Assembly (NCBI GenBank): GCA_964493955.1
Contig: CAZBPZ010000052.1
Location: 1 to 11,471 of the forward strand
DNA length: 11,471 nt
Direction of reading: 5' to 3'
Origin: CAZBPZ01 sp964493955
Lineage (GTDB): Bacteria > Chloroflexota > Dehalococcoidia > Dehalococcoidales > Fen-1064
Shown: positions 1-5,672 of the stretch, piece by piece
Layout of the letters: the number at the start of each line of letters is the position of its first letter
Position numbering within the stretch: the stretch's first letter is position 1
Program-made: the position numbers and the translations under genes
Notes under the pieces: generated by a model
The model's input: the letters and a program-made list of their open reading frames with translations, nothing else
Databases searched by the model: none
What the model was told of the DNA's origin: nothing

Positions 1-326
1 CCCCGCCCGCAGCCGGAGGTAATCAGCCGGCTGAAGATGGCCTCGCGGGCGGCTTCGTCGTCACCCTCGGTCTGCACGCGCACCACCCCGGTAGCCTCGT
101 TAAGGATGATGCTCCTAACCTCTTCCCGCGAGTTGATGAAGCCCTCCGAGAAGAGGAAGCCGGCCGCCAGTTCTTTCTGATGGCTCGGCGAGCAAAGCAG
201 CGTCACCAGTTCCTGGTCGTTCAGGACAATGGTCAGGGGGTGTTCCCGGACGACCACGTCTTCCATCCGGGTGGCGCCGGCCTCGGTCAGGCGGGTAATG
301 CTGACACGCTCTACCTGCTCGCCCAT
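1..326 (-). CDS. fdhD: FdhD family sulfurtransferase, N-terminal part (runs off left edge)
   Basis: About 108 residues are visible, starting at the ATG at 324-326 and continuing past the window edge. FdhD (FdhD/NarQ family) is a cytoplasmic sulfurtransferase that carries sulfur from the cysteine desulfurase IscS to the Mo/W-bis-MGD cofactor of formate dehydrogenases. Family landmarks seen by direct translation are VVREHPLTIVLNDQELVTLL (residues 24-43), KELAAGFLFSEGFI (51-64) and TSGCGRG at the very end. The single cysteine C106 lies where E. coli FdhD has its CGVC catalytic pair, so this is the one-cysteine GCGxG version. The gene begins 4 bp after the preceding AIR-synthase-like gene, so the two are almost certainly co-transcribed and perhaps translationally coupled; I see no clear Shine-Dalgarno sequence. 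Placement in an operon with iscS and iscU fits the known IscS-FdhD sulfur route. A target formate dehydrogenase is not in view. Confidence 0.9.
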   Translation of the reverse strand, partial: MGEQVERVSITRLTEAGATRMEDVVVREHPLTIVLNDQELVTLLCSPSHQKELAAGFLFSEGFINSREEVRSIILNEATGVVRVQTEGDDEAAREAIFSRLITSGCGR

Positions 327-330
327 GGGG

Positions 331-1386
331 CTAGCCGCCGCTGCTCAGTGCACTGTAGAAGGCGTTCCAGAACGGGTCCACGATGGGGTGCAGCAGCTCT
401 TTTTCCTCACCGCCTTCCACCAGTACCATGCCATCCTCGGGCGGCGTCAGCTCGCCGACAACGCTTGAAGGGATACCCCTGGCAGCCAGCGCCCGCACCA
501 CGTCGTCCGCCCGGTGGGGGCGGCACGATATGATGAGTGTACCCTCACTGATGGAGGCGTAGGGGTCAATATTGAAGCGGCGGCAGATTTCGGGGACAAC
601 CTCTTCCACCACGATGCGCTCCTTTTCAACCCGCACCCCCAGCCCGGCCGCCTGCGCCAGCTCATAGAGGCCACCCCAGATACCGCACTCGGTGGCATCG
701 TGCAGGGCGGTGACACCGTTGTCACGCACCCCAACGCTGACGGCCGTCAGGGCGTCTTCGACCACCGTCATCCGGTAGAAGACCGCCTCGGCTCGCTGGC
801 GGAACTCCGGGCCGAACTCCCTCTCTATCAGCTCCGGGAACATGGCGGCGAAGATACCGGTAGCCTCAATAGCCGGGCCCTTGGTGATGATAATCTTGTC
901 CCCGGCGCGGGCAAATGCCGGCGTGACGTACTCGTCCAGCTCGCCGATGCCTACCATCGTGGCCCCACCCACCATCGGGTAACCACAGTTCTCGTAGCGG
1001 GCGGTGTGGCCGGTGATGACGGTGACGCCGAGCCGCTGGCACTCGCGGTGCATCGTGTCCCACATCAGCTCAAGCTGGGGCTTGGTCATCTCCATCGGCA
1101 GGTTGAGGTCAATCGAGATGAAGGCCGGCCGCAGCCCGCTGGTCACCGAGTCAGAGGCAATGATATTGATGGCAAACCAGGCCGCCCGCTCCCAGCCGTA
1201 CTCGGGGACGATGAAAACAGGGTCGGTCGTGAAGGAGACCGCCTTGTTGCCAATCTCAACAATGCCAGCATCAACACCGTGCTGGGGGCCGACCAGCACC
1301 CGGTCACTCCTGGCCCCCAACCGCGGGAAAATAAGCTCTTTGAATATCTCCGGTGAGATCTTGCCGATTTCAGGAATCTCGCTCAT
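331..1386 (-). CDS. AIR synthase-related / HypE-like ATP-dependent enzyme
   Basis: This 351-residue protein belongs to the PurM/HypE/SelD/ThiL superfamily, whose members use ATP to activate a carbonyl or thioamide oxygen or to make a phosphorylated product. The N-terminal AIRS domain spans about residues 30-150, with HGVDAGIVEIG (36-46), FTTDPVF (52-58) and NIIASDSVTSGLRP (74-87). The C-terminal domain (about 160-320) has VTALHDATECGIWGGLYELA (225-244), the counterpart of the DATRGG stretch in HypE. It is not a normal HypE: the C-terminus ends SALSSGG and lacks the terminal cysteine that HypE carbamoylates and dehydrates to a thiocyanate. It also has no SelD-like N-terminal Cys/Sec motif. The start overlaps the end of iscU by 17 nt, with a GGGGG stretch upstream as a possible ribosome site. 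The position between iscU and fdhD suggests a role in sulfur or metal-cofactor handling, but the substrate is unknown. Confidence 0.85.
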   Translation of the reverse strand: MSEIPEIGKISPEIFKELIFPRLGARSDRVLVGPQHGVDAGIVEIGNKAVSFTTDPVFIVPEYGWERAAWFAINIIASDSVTSGLRPAFISIDLNLPMEMTKPQLELMWDTMHRECQRLGVTVITGHTARYENCGYPMVGGATMVGIGELDEYVTPAFARAGDKIIITKGPAIEATGIFAAMFPELIEREFGPEFRQRAEAVFYRMTVVEDALTAVSVGVRDNGVTALHDATECGIWGGLYELAQAAGLGVRVEKERIVVEEVVPEICRRFNIDPYASISEGTLIISCRPHRADDVVRALAARGIPSSVVGELTPPEDGMVLVEGGEEKELLHPIVDPFWNAFYSALSSGG

Positions 1387-1795
1387 TGGCCCCCTTCTTC
1401 ACTTTTTTCCTGCCCTTCTTGCTCAGGTAGTCCTCAATGGCGGAGCGCAGCGCCTGCTCGGCCAGCACCGAGCAGTGCATCTTGACCGGCGGCAACCCGC
1501 CGAGCGCCTCGGCCACGGCCCGGTTGGAGATGGTGAGGGCCTCGTCGATGGACTTGCCCTTGACCATCTCGGTCACCATTGAACTGGTGGCAATGGCGGC
1601 CCCGCAGCCGAAGGTCTTGAACTTGGCGTCCGTGATGACATCATTCTCCACCCTGATGTAGAGCTCCATGATGTCGCCGCAGACGGGGTTACCCACGTGG
1701 CCAACACCATCCGGGTCCTCCATGTCACCCACGTTGCGCGGGTTGCGGAAGTGCTCCATCACCTTTTCGCTGTAGAGTGAGCCTACGTCTGCCAT
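1370..1795 (-). CDS. iscU: IscU/NifU-like Fe-S cluster scaffold
   Basis: A 141-residue scaffold on which Fe-S clusters are assembled from IscS-derived sulfur before transfer to apoproteins. The three cluster-ligand cysteines are present: C39 in GNPVCGD (with the conserved D41), C64 in TFGCGAAIATSS, and C108 in PPVKMHCSVLAEQAL. LPPVK (101-105), the motif recognised by the HscA chaperone in proteobacteria, is also kept. The N-terminus YSEKVMEHFRNPRNVG is typical of the family. The tail after residue 125 is rich in lysine (KKGRKKVKKG) and is not part of the conserved fold. The gene sits 10 bp after iscS with a perfect AGGAGG that overlaps the iscS stop codon, 6 nt before the ATG. The last 17 nt overlap the start of the downstream HypE-like gene. 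There is no C-terminal NifU (Nfu) domain, so this is the short IscU type. Confidence 0.96.
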   Translation of the reverse strand: MADVGSLYSEKVMEHFRNPRNVGDMEDPDGVGHVGNPVCGDIMELYIRVENDVITDAKFKTFGCGAAIATSSMVTEMVKGKSIDEALTISNRAVAEALGGLPPVKMHCSVLAEQALRSAIEDYLSKKGRKKVKKGANERDS

Positions 1796-1801
1796 CGTGA
1801 G

Positions 1802-1807
1802 CCTCCT
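1802..1807 (-). promoter_or_regulatory. Ribosome binding site of iscU
   Basis: A perfect AGGAGG on the minus strand, 6 nt before the iscU ATG. It overlaps the TAG stop codon of iscS (1806-1808), so ribosomes finishing iscS end on top of the iscU entry site. This suggests tight coupling of desulfurase and scaffold translation. Confidence 0.85.
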
Positions 1808-2981
1808 AGTTCTTGCCTTTCAGCAGGGGTGACATTGCCCGTAGCTTGCTGATGATGCGGGGGAGGACTTCCAGCACACGGTCAATATCCTCATCAACCG
1901 TCCATTTGCCCAGGGTGAACCGGAGCGAGCCGTGCGCCTGTTCGTGGGCCAGCCCCAGGGCCAGCAGCACGTGGGAGGCCTCAAGGCTGGAGGAGCTGCA
2001 GGCCGAGCCGGTGGAGGCGCAGATTGACTCGAGGTCCAGGTTGAGCAGCATCGATTCACCCTCCACGTAGTCGATGCTGACATTGACGTTGTTGGGCAGC
2101 CTCTGCCTGCGGTGCCCGTTGAGGCGGCTGCCCTCGATACTGCCCAGGATGCCCTCAATCAGGCGGTCACGCATGGGTGTCAGGCGGGCTGGCTCTGTCA
2201 GGACTGCCTGCCGGGCTATCTCGGCCGCCTTGCCGAAGCCGACGATGCCGGGCACGTTCTCGGTGCCACTGCGCCGGCCCAGCTCCTGGCCGCCGCCGTG
2301 CATGAAGGGCACCATCCGGGTGCCCTTGCGGATGTAGAGGGCACCCACGCCCTTGGGCCCGTAGAGCTTGTGGGCGGACACCGAGAGCATGTCCACGTCC
2401 AGCTCATTCACGTCGACCGGAATCTGCCCCGCCGTCTGCACGGCGTCGGTGTGAAAGTACACCCCGGCCTCGTGGGCCACCCGGGCCAGCTCGGCGATGG
2501 GCTCAATGGTGCCGATTTCATTGTTGGCGTGCATGATGGAGATGAGGGCGGTGCGGTCGGTGATGGCGCGCCGCACTTCGTCCGGGTCCACCAGCCCGCT
2601 GGAGTCAACCGGTACCAGGGTTATCTGGAAGCCGCGGCGCTCCAGGAAGTGGCAGGTCTCAAGCACGGCGTGATGCTCGATGGCGCTGGTGATGATGTGG
2701 TTCTTGTCCGGGCTGGTGGAGGCAGTACCCTTGATGGCAAAGTTGTCCGCCTCGGTGCCGCCACTGGTGAAGACAATCTCATCGGGGCGGGCGCCGATGA
2801 GCGCCGCCACCTTTTCCCGGGCGTCCTCAATCACGCCGCGGGCTTCCTGGCCGTAGGAGTAGATGCTGGAAGGGTTGCCGAAGCTCTGGTTGAAATAGGG
2901 TAGCATTGCCTGCACCACGTCCGGGTGGGTGGGCGTGGTGGCGGCATAGTCCAGGTAGAGTCGCTTGGTCTTTGTCTTCAT
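1806..2981 (-). CDS. iscS: Cysteine desulfurase IscS/NifS
   Basis: A 391-residue PLP enzyme that converts cysteine to alanine and holds the released sulfur as a persulfide for Fe-S assembly and other thiolation. The fold-type I aminotransferase class V landmarks are all visible: LYLDYAATTP near the N-terminus, FTSGGTEADN (71-80), the H103/H104 pair in IEHHAVLE, HANNEIGTIEPI (151-162), HTDAVQ with D179, and SAHKLYGPKG with the PLP lysine K205. RRSGTENVPG covers 236-245. The catalytic cysteine is C328 in STGSACSSSS, on a loop of the length expected for a group I (IscS/NifS) desulfurase rather than SufS. Full length with no lesion. It lies 28 bp after the NIL gene and 10 bp before iscU. Likely partners in the window are IscU and FdhD. 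Confidence 0.97.
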   Translation of the reverse strand: MKTKTKRLYLDYAATTPTHPDVVQAMLPYFNQSFGNPSSIYSYGQEARGVIEDAREKVAALIGARPDEIVFTSGGTEADNFAIKGTASTSPDKNHIITSAIEHHAVLETCHFLERRGFQITLVPVDSSGLVDPDEVRRAITDRTALISIMHANNEIGTIEPIAELARVAHEAGVYFHTDAVQTAGQIPVDVNELDVDMLSVSAHKLYGPKGVGALYIRKGTRMVPFMHGGGQELGRRSGTENVPGIVGFGKAAEIARQAVLTEPARLTPMRDRLIEGILGSIEGSRLNGHRRQRLPNNVNVSIDYVEGESMLLNLDLESICASTGSACSSSSLEASHVLLALGLAHEQAHGSLRFTLGKWTVDEDIDRVLEVLPRIISKLRAMSPLLKGKN

Positions 2982-3009
2982 GGTGGCAGCCTCACGGTGT
3001 TCTAGCCTT

Positions 3010-3246
3010 CTACGATATATCTCCCATTACCGGGTCAACGCGGACACCGCGGGCCGTGACCCAGGCAATGCCCCGCTCAATCTCGTCGGGGTCACCTTCC
3101 AGCTCCAGCACCACCCAGCCACGGTCCTCGGTGACATCGGCGCGGCGTATGTTGGTCACAATCTGGAACTGCTGGCCGAGGTTGTAGATGATGGGCTCCC
3201 TGACATGCTCCTGGGGGAAGGTGAACATGACCTGTCGCTTTACCAT
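3010..3246 (-). CDS. Stand-alone NIL-domain protein
   Basis: A 78-residue protein consisting almost entirely of one NIL domain, a small ferredoxin-like alpha/beta fold otherwise found at the C-terminus of methionine-importer ATPases (MetN) and in NIL-ferredoxin proteins. Visible family features are the opening beta strand VKRQVMFTFP, the conserved EPIIYNLGQQFQIVTNIRRADV (residues about 17-38), then GWVVLELEGDPDEIERGIAWV with the G-D dipeptide, and the closing VRVDPV. There are no cysteines, so it carries no ferredoxin cluster itself. In MetN the domain senses methionine. In some anaerobes NIL-ferredoxin proteins take part in homocysteine formation; here the role is inferred only from the sulfur-gene neighbours. 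The start is the ATG at 3244-3246, preceded by a weak GGCAGGG. Confidence 0.85.
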   Translation of the reverse strand: MVKRQVMFTFPQEHVREPIIYNLGQQFQIVTNIRRADVTEDRGWVVLELEGDPDEIERGIAWVTARGVRVDPVMGDIS

Positions 3247-3262
3247 GGTCGCGTCCCTGCCT

Positions 3263-3865
3263 TTATCCCTGTCCAGTCTTAGCGGGGCGTGGTCCGGCTT
3301 CAGACCCTGGCCCCCACCACCTCAGGAAGATGGGGGTGGCAAAGGTGTTGTCAAGCGCCGGCAGCAGGTTGTGCCGGCGTGTCACATCGGCCGCCATCTC
3401 CAGGTCAACGATGTTGAGGAGGGGATTGGAGGGGGTTTCCAGCCAGAGCATCCGCGTGCCGGGGCGGATGGCAGGCTCAATCTTGCGGCGGTCATCGAGG
3501 CGGGTGAAGGTGAACTCGATGCCGGGGCGGGTCATGNNNNNNNNNNTCTGAAAAGGCCGGTAGGCCCCGCCGTAAACGTCATCACCGCAGGTGGCGTGGT
3601 CGCCGGCCTTGAGCAGGTGGAGGACGACCGTCTCGGCGGCCATGCCGGTGGCGCAGGCAAAGGCAGCCCGGCCGCCTTCGAGGGCGGCGATGGTGTCTTC
3701 CAGCACCTGGCGGGCGGGGTTGGCAGTGCGGGAGTAATCAAAACCGCGGTGCTTGCCCGCGTCTTCAAAGGCGAAGGTGGATGCCTGGTAGACGGGGTGG
3801 GCTACCGCGCCGTAGGCGTTGTCCCGGCGGGAACCGGCGCGAATGGCTAGTGTCTCTGGCCTCAT
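3263..3865 (-). CDS. Truncated trans-sulfuration PLP enzyme (cystathionine gamma-synthase/lyase family), with N gap
   Basis: The N-terminal half of a Cys/Met-metabolism PLP enzyme, which would exchange sulfur between cysteine, cystathionine and homocysteine. Recognisable parts are ETLAIRAGS, HPVYQASTFAF (23-33), YSRTANPARQVLE (44-56), CATGMAAE (71-78), DDVYGGAYRPF (95-105), WLETPSNPLLNIVDL (141-155) and LDNTFATPIFLR (171-182), where D172 should contact the PLP ring. Homology stops at residue 182 (about position 3320), and the frame ends after 18 unrelated residues. Relatives are about 380-400 residues long. The PLP lysine (in the STKYLxGH region) and the whole C-terminal half are absent, so the product as assembled cannot be active. 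Ten Ns at 3537-3546 split the frame. The start shares ATGA with the end of cysE and has GGGAGG 6 nt upstream. It is either a pseudogene or, I think as likely, an assembly error. Synthase and lyase cannot be told apart. Confidence 0.8.
   Translation of the reverse strand: MRPETLAIRAGSRRDNAYGAVAHPVYQASTFAFEDAGKHRGFDYSRTANPARQVLEDTIAALEGGRAAFACATGMAAETVVLHLLKAGDHATCGDDVYGGAYRPFQXXXXMTRPGIEFTFTRLDDRRKIEPAIRPGTRMLWLETPSNPLLNIVDLEMAADVTRRHNLLPALDNTFATPIFLRWWGPGSEAGPRPAKTGQG
3537..3546. other. Assembly gap (10 Ns)
   Basis: Ten undetermined bases inside the trans-sulfuration gene. Taken literally, the gap keeps the reading frame and puts nine residues between PF and GIEFTF; relatives, as I recall them, have about seven. 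The real gap may therefore be nearer 4 nt, with the 10-N run a placeholder. The weak assembly here lies about 220 bp from the point where the gene breaks off. Confidence 0.99.
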
Positions 3866-4593
3866 ATACCGCCTCCCTCGTTGAACTCCCGTACGATTTC
3901 TTTCTTTTCGGCCAGGGCGGAATAGTCCACCGGTGTGGTAATGCCCGCCGCCTCTTCGAGCCGCTTCAGGCGTTCCTCCAGCCTGTCCTGCCCCCGTAGC
4001 ATTAGGCGTATCGCCTCGGCCACCGGGTCGGGTAGCTGGCCGTGCTCCAGGTGTTCGGCCAGGGTGCGCGGCCGGTCAGCCACCACGCGGCCCGGGATGC
4101 CCACCACGGTTGAGCCGGGGGGGACGGAGCGTACCACCACCGCCCCGGCCCCCACCCGGCAGCCATCCCCGAGGTTGATGGCGCCCAGGGCGGTTGCCCC
4201 GGCCCCGATGACAACATTGTTGCCCACGGTGGGGTGACGTTTGCCCTTGTTCAGGCTGGTGCCCGCCAGTGATACCCCCTGGTAAATGAGGACATCATCA
4301 CCCACCTCGGCCGTTTCGCCGATAACGATACCGGCCCCATGGTCAATGAAGAACCTCCGCCCGATGGTGGCCCCCGGGTGGATTTCTATGCCGGTGAGGA
4401 AACGGGCCACGTGGGAGAGGAGCCGTCCCAGGAGGCGCAGGCGGTGCTGCCACAGGAAGTGGGCAACCCGGTGCGCCCAGAGAGCGTGCAGCCCCGGGTA
4501 GCAGAAGAGTACCTCCAGCACGCTCCGGGCGGCCGGGTCCTTCTCAAATACGGTCTGGATATCTTCCTTCAATGTTCTGATTAGCTTCCTCAT
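3862..4593 (-). CDS. cysE: Serine O-acetyltransferase
   Basis: A 243-residue serine acetyltransferase that makes O-acetylserine from serine and acetyl-CoA, the first committed step of cysteine synthesis. The helical N-terminal part has DIQTVFEKDPAARS (11-24) and the typical FCYPGLHALWAHRVAHFLW. The left-handed beta-helix follows, with GIEIHPGATIG (68-78), FIDHGAGIVIGETAEVGDDV (82-101), YQGVSLAGTS (104-113) and repeated hexapeptides up to about residue 172. H85 is the expected general base and H120 in KRHP is also conserved. E70 takes the place of the aspartate in the enterobacterial enzyme, as in many short CysE proteins. A charged, helical C-terminal tail of about 70 residues (QDRLEERLKRLEEA) follows the helix and may mediate oligomerisation or CysK binding. 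The gene is 42 bp after iscR, and its TGA overlaps the next ATG (ATGA). Confidence 0.95.
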   Translation of the reverse strand: MRKLIRTLKEDIQTVFEKDPAARSVLEVLFCYPGLHALWAHRVAHFLWQHRLRLLGRLLSHVARFLTGIEIHPGATIGRRFFIDHGAGIVIGETAEVGDDVLIYQGVSLAGTSLNKGKRHPTVGNNVVIGAGATALGAINLGDGCRVGAGAVVVRSVPPGSTVVGIPGRVVADRPRTLAEHLEHGQLPDPVAEAIRLMLRGQDRLEERLKRLEEAAGITTPVDYSALAEKKEIVREFNEGGGI

Positions 4594-4635
4594 CCCTCAC
4601 CTCACACCTGCCGTGCCGGTAGCCTTCACCAGCCC

Positions 4636-5079
4636 CTAGATGTAGTACATGGCCCGGGACGAAGTTTCCTTAACTTTCTGGCGTTCCATCAGGTCGTGAA
4701 TTGTGACGGAGCGGAGGACACCCGTCATCGCGTCCCGCAACTCCTCCCAGAGCTCGCGGCTGGCGCAGGTCTGCGAGCGCTGGCACGCCTCGGGGTTGTT
4801 GACGCATTCCACCGGGGCAATCGGGCCTTCGAGGAGCTGGATGACCTCGTCCAGCCGGATGTCCTCGGGGGGGCGGGCCAGCGAGATACCGCCTTTGGGC
4901 CCGCGGGTGCTGGTAATAATACCGGCCGCCACCAGCGGCGCGATGATATGCTCGAGGTACTGCTGGGAGATCTGCTGCCGCCGCGCAATATCACGCAAGA
5001 GTACGGGGGCCTCGTCCTGGTGGAGGGCCAGGTCCACCAGTGCCCGGGTGGCATACTGTCCGCGCGTTGATAGCTTCAT
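4636..5079 (-). CDS. iscR: IscR-type Rrf2 family transcriptional regulator
   Basis: A 147-residue Rrf2 winged-helix repressor taken from the ATG at 5077-5079, because homology starts at MKLSTRGQYATRALVDLAL. A TTG 39 nt further upstream would place coding sequence inside the predicted operator. The recognition helix region is ISQQYLEHIIAPLVAAGII (38-56) and the wing is STRGPKGGISLARPPE (57-72). Three cysteines, C92, C99 and C105 (CVNNPEAC and QTCASRELW), match the Fe-S ligand positions of IscR (C92, C98, C104 in E. coli), with six rather than five residues between the first two. CymR-type cysteine regulators lack these cysteines, so Fe-S sensing is the better call. As first gene of the sulfur operon, it probably represses its own promoter through the palindrome at 5095-5119. 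Confidence 0.93.
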   Translation of the reverse strand: MKLSTRGQYATRALVDLALHQDEAPVLLRDIARRQQISQQYLEHIIAPLVAAGIITSTRGPKGGISLARPPEDIRLDEVIQLLEGPIAPVECVNNPEACQRSQTCASRELWEELRDAMTGVLRSVTIHDLMERQKVKETSSRAMYYI

Positions 5080-5094
5080 CGCAACTGCACCGCC

Positions 5095-5119
5095 ATTGTT
5101 GACTAAACTAATCGGCAAA
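5095..5119 (-). promoter_or_regulatory. Putative IscR type-1-like operator
   Basis: An imperfect palindrome just downstream of the -10 box and overlapping the predicted transcription start. The minus-strand core GATTAGTTTAGTC matches 11 of 13 positions of the E. coli IscR type-1 core GACTRWWWYAGTC. Including the flanks (TTTGCC before, AACAAT after), I count 20 matches in 25 positions against the type-1 consensus as I remember it. The position fits repression by the IscR-like product of the next gene. Whether this lineage's IscR uses the E. coli motif is inference. Confidence 0.6.
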
Positions 5120-5123
5120 ATCT

Positions 5124-5152
5124 AGAATAGCAGGCCTGGGCTGGCGTGTCAA
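5124..5152 (-). promoter_or_regulatory. Sigma70-type promoter of the iscR-cysE-iscS-iscU operon
   Basis: On the minus strand, a consensus -35 TTGACA (5147-5152) and a -10 TATTCT (5124-5129) are separated by exactly 17 nt. Transcription would start near 5117 and give a leader of roughly 38 nt before the iscR ATG. I see no other comparable promoter between here and the left edge, and the gene spacing down to fdhD is at most 42 bp. One long transcript is therefore likely. Confidence 0.75.
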
Positions 5153-5241
5153 ACCCGTGCCCCTGCCGGCCTTCTCCCGGGGCGGCTGCGGTGACGATTC
5201 GCCGGAGGGCGTTTTGCTGGTGCTGTCCAACGTGGGGGGGC

Positions 5242-5271
5242 TTGCCAACACAGCGGGGCACAGTATATCAT
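5242..5271 (+). promoter_or_regulatory. Candidate promoter of remA-gmk
   Basis: A -35-like TTGCCA (5242-5247) is followed by an AT-rich TATATCAT. Read as TATATC (5264-5269) the spacer is 16 nt; read as TATCAT (5266-5271) it is 18 nt. It is the only good sigma70-like match I see upstream of remA on this strand and would give a leader of about 100 nt. Confidence 0.5.
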
Positions 5272-5334
5272 AGGGCTTAGTCTCGTGCGGCTGACATCGG
5301 GTGAGGCTGGGGCTGCTGGAGTGACATGGCAGCA

Positions 5335-5369
5335 CCAGAAAGGCGGAGGTATCGCCAGGTTTTTTCTGG
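5335..5369 (+). promoter_or_regulatory. Inverted repeat / leader hairpin over the remA ribosome site
   Basis: CCAGAAA (5335-5341) can pair with TTTCTGG (5363-5369), seven perfect base pairs. Inside it GGCG (5342-5345) can pair with CGCC (5353-5356), leaving a 6-nt bulge. The 3' arm includes the first two bases of the likely remA ribosome site GGGAG (5368-5372), which lies 6 nt before the ATG. The structure could modulate translation, or the repeat could be a DNA-binding site. Function is inference. Confidence 0.4.
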
Positions 5370-5378
5370 GAGTTTCTG

Positions 5379-5663
5379 ATGGGAATAGAGCTTGTACACA
5401 TCGGCTTTAACAACATCATCGTGATGAACCGCGTTGTCGCGATTGCCTCTCCCAACTCGGCGCCGACCAAGCGCACCGTGCAGGAAGGTCGCAACAAGGG
5501 GATGCTGATTGACCTGACGAATGGCCGGCGCACCAAGGCAGTGCTCATTACCGATAGCGGGCACACCATTCTGGCGGCCCTTGCCCCGGAGACCATTGCC
5601 GGACGGCTGCAGGCCAACTATGCCAGGACCAACCCGCCGGAGCCGAACGGCGACGATGACTAG
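5379..5663 (+). CDS. remA: RemA/DUF370 family regulatory protein
   Basis: A 94-residue protein of the DUF370/RemA family. In Bacillus subtilis, RemA is a small DNA-binding protein that forms oligomeric rings, activates extracellular-matrix genes and acts as a DNA-wrapping regulator. Diagnostic stretches are ELVHIGFNNIIVMNRVVAI (4-22), SPNSAPTKR (24-32), KGMLIDLTNGRRTKAVLITD (40-59) and SGHTILAALAPETIAGRL (60-77). R18 and the R50/R51 pair lie where B. subtilis RemA has functionally important arginines. The acidic tail (GDDD) is not conserved. GGGAG 6 nt before the ATG supports the start. It sits 9 bp before gmk, an order common in Firmicutes and related phyla. The target genes here are unknown. 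Confidence 0.93.
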   Translation: MGIELVHIGFNNIIVMNRVVAIASPNSAPTKRTVQEGRNKGMLIDLTNGRRTKAVLITDSGHTILAALAPETIAGRLQANYARTNPPEPNGDDD

Positions 5664-5672
5664 GTCCGGCCG

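Larger units (their letters stand above)
5080..5378. other. Divergent intergenic region between iscR and remA
   Basis: About 300 bp without a convincing gene. It holds the minus-strand iscR promoter and operator on the left, a candidate remA promoter in the middle and a possible leader hairpin at the right end. The stretch 5153-5241 is GC-rich, and I see nothing functional in it beyond a weak 4-bp hairpin followed by four Ts (5200-5215). Frames open on the minus strand here have no recognisable protein and run antisense to remA. Confidence 0.7.

Noticed and set aside
514..1356. Plus-strand open frame of 280 codons opposite the HypE-like gene
   Set aside because: It is antisense to a clearly homologous gene, shows no recognisable domain and arises from high GC content.
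2112..2903. Plus-strand open frame of 263 codons opposite iscS
   Set aside because: It is a GC-driven shadow of the cysteine desulfurase with no domain of its own.
5080..5118. Upstream TTG start for iscR at 5118
   Set aside because: The extra 13 residues are not part of the Rrf2 fold and lie in the predicted operator at the transcription start.
5200..5215. CGCC-GGAG-GGCG followed by TTTT as a rho-independent terminator
   Set aside because: The stem is only 4 bp and no plus-strand gene ends upstream of it.
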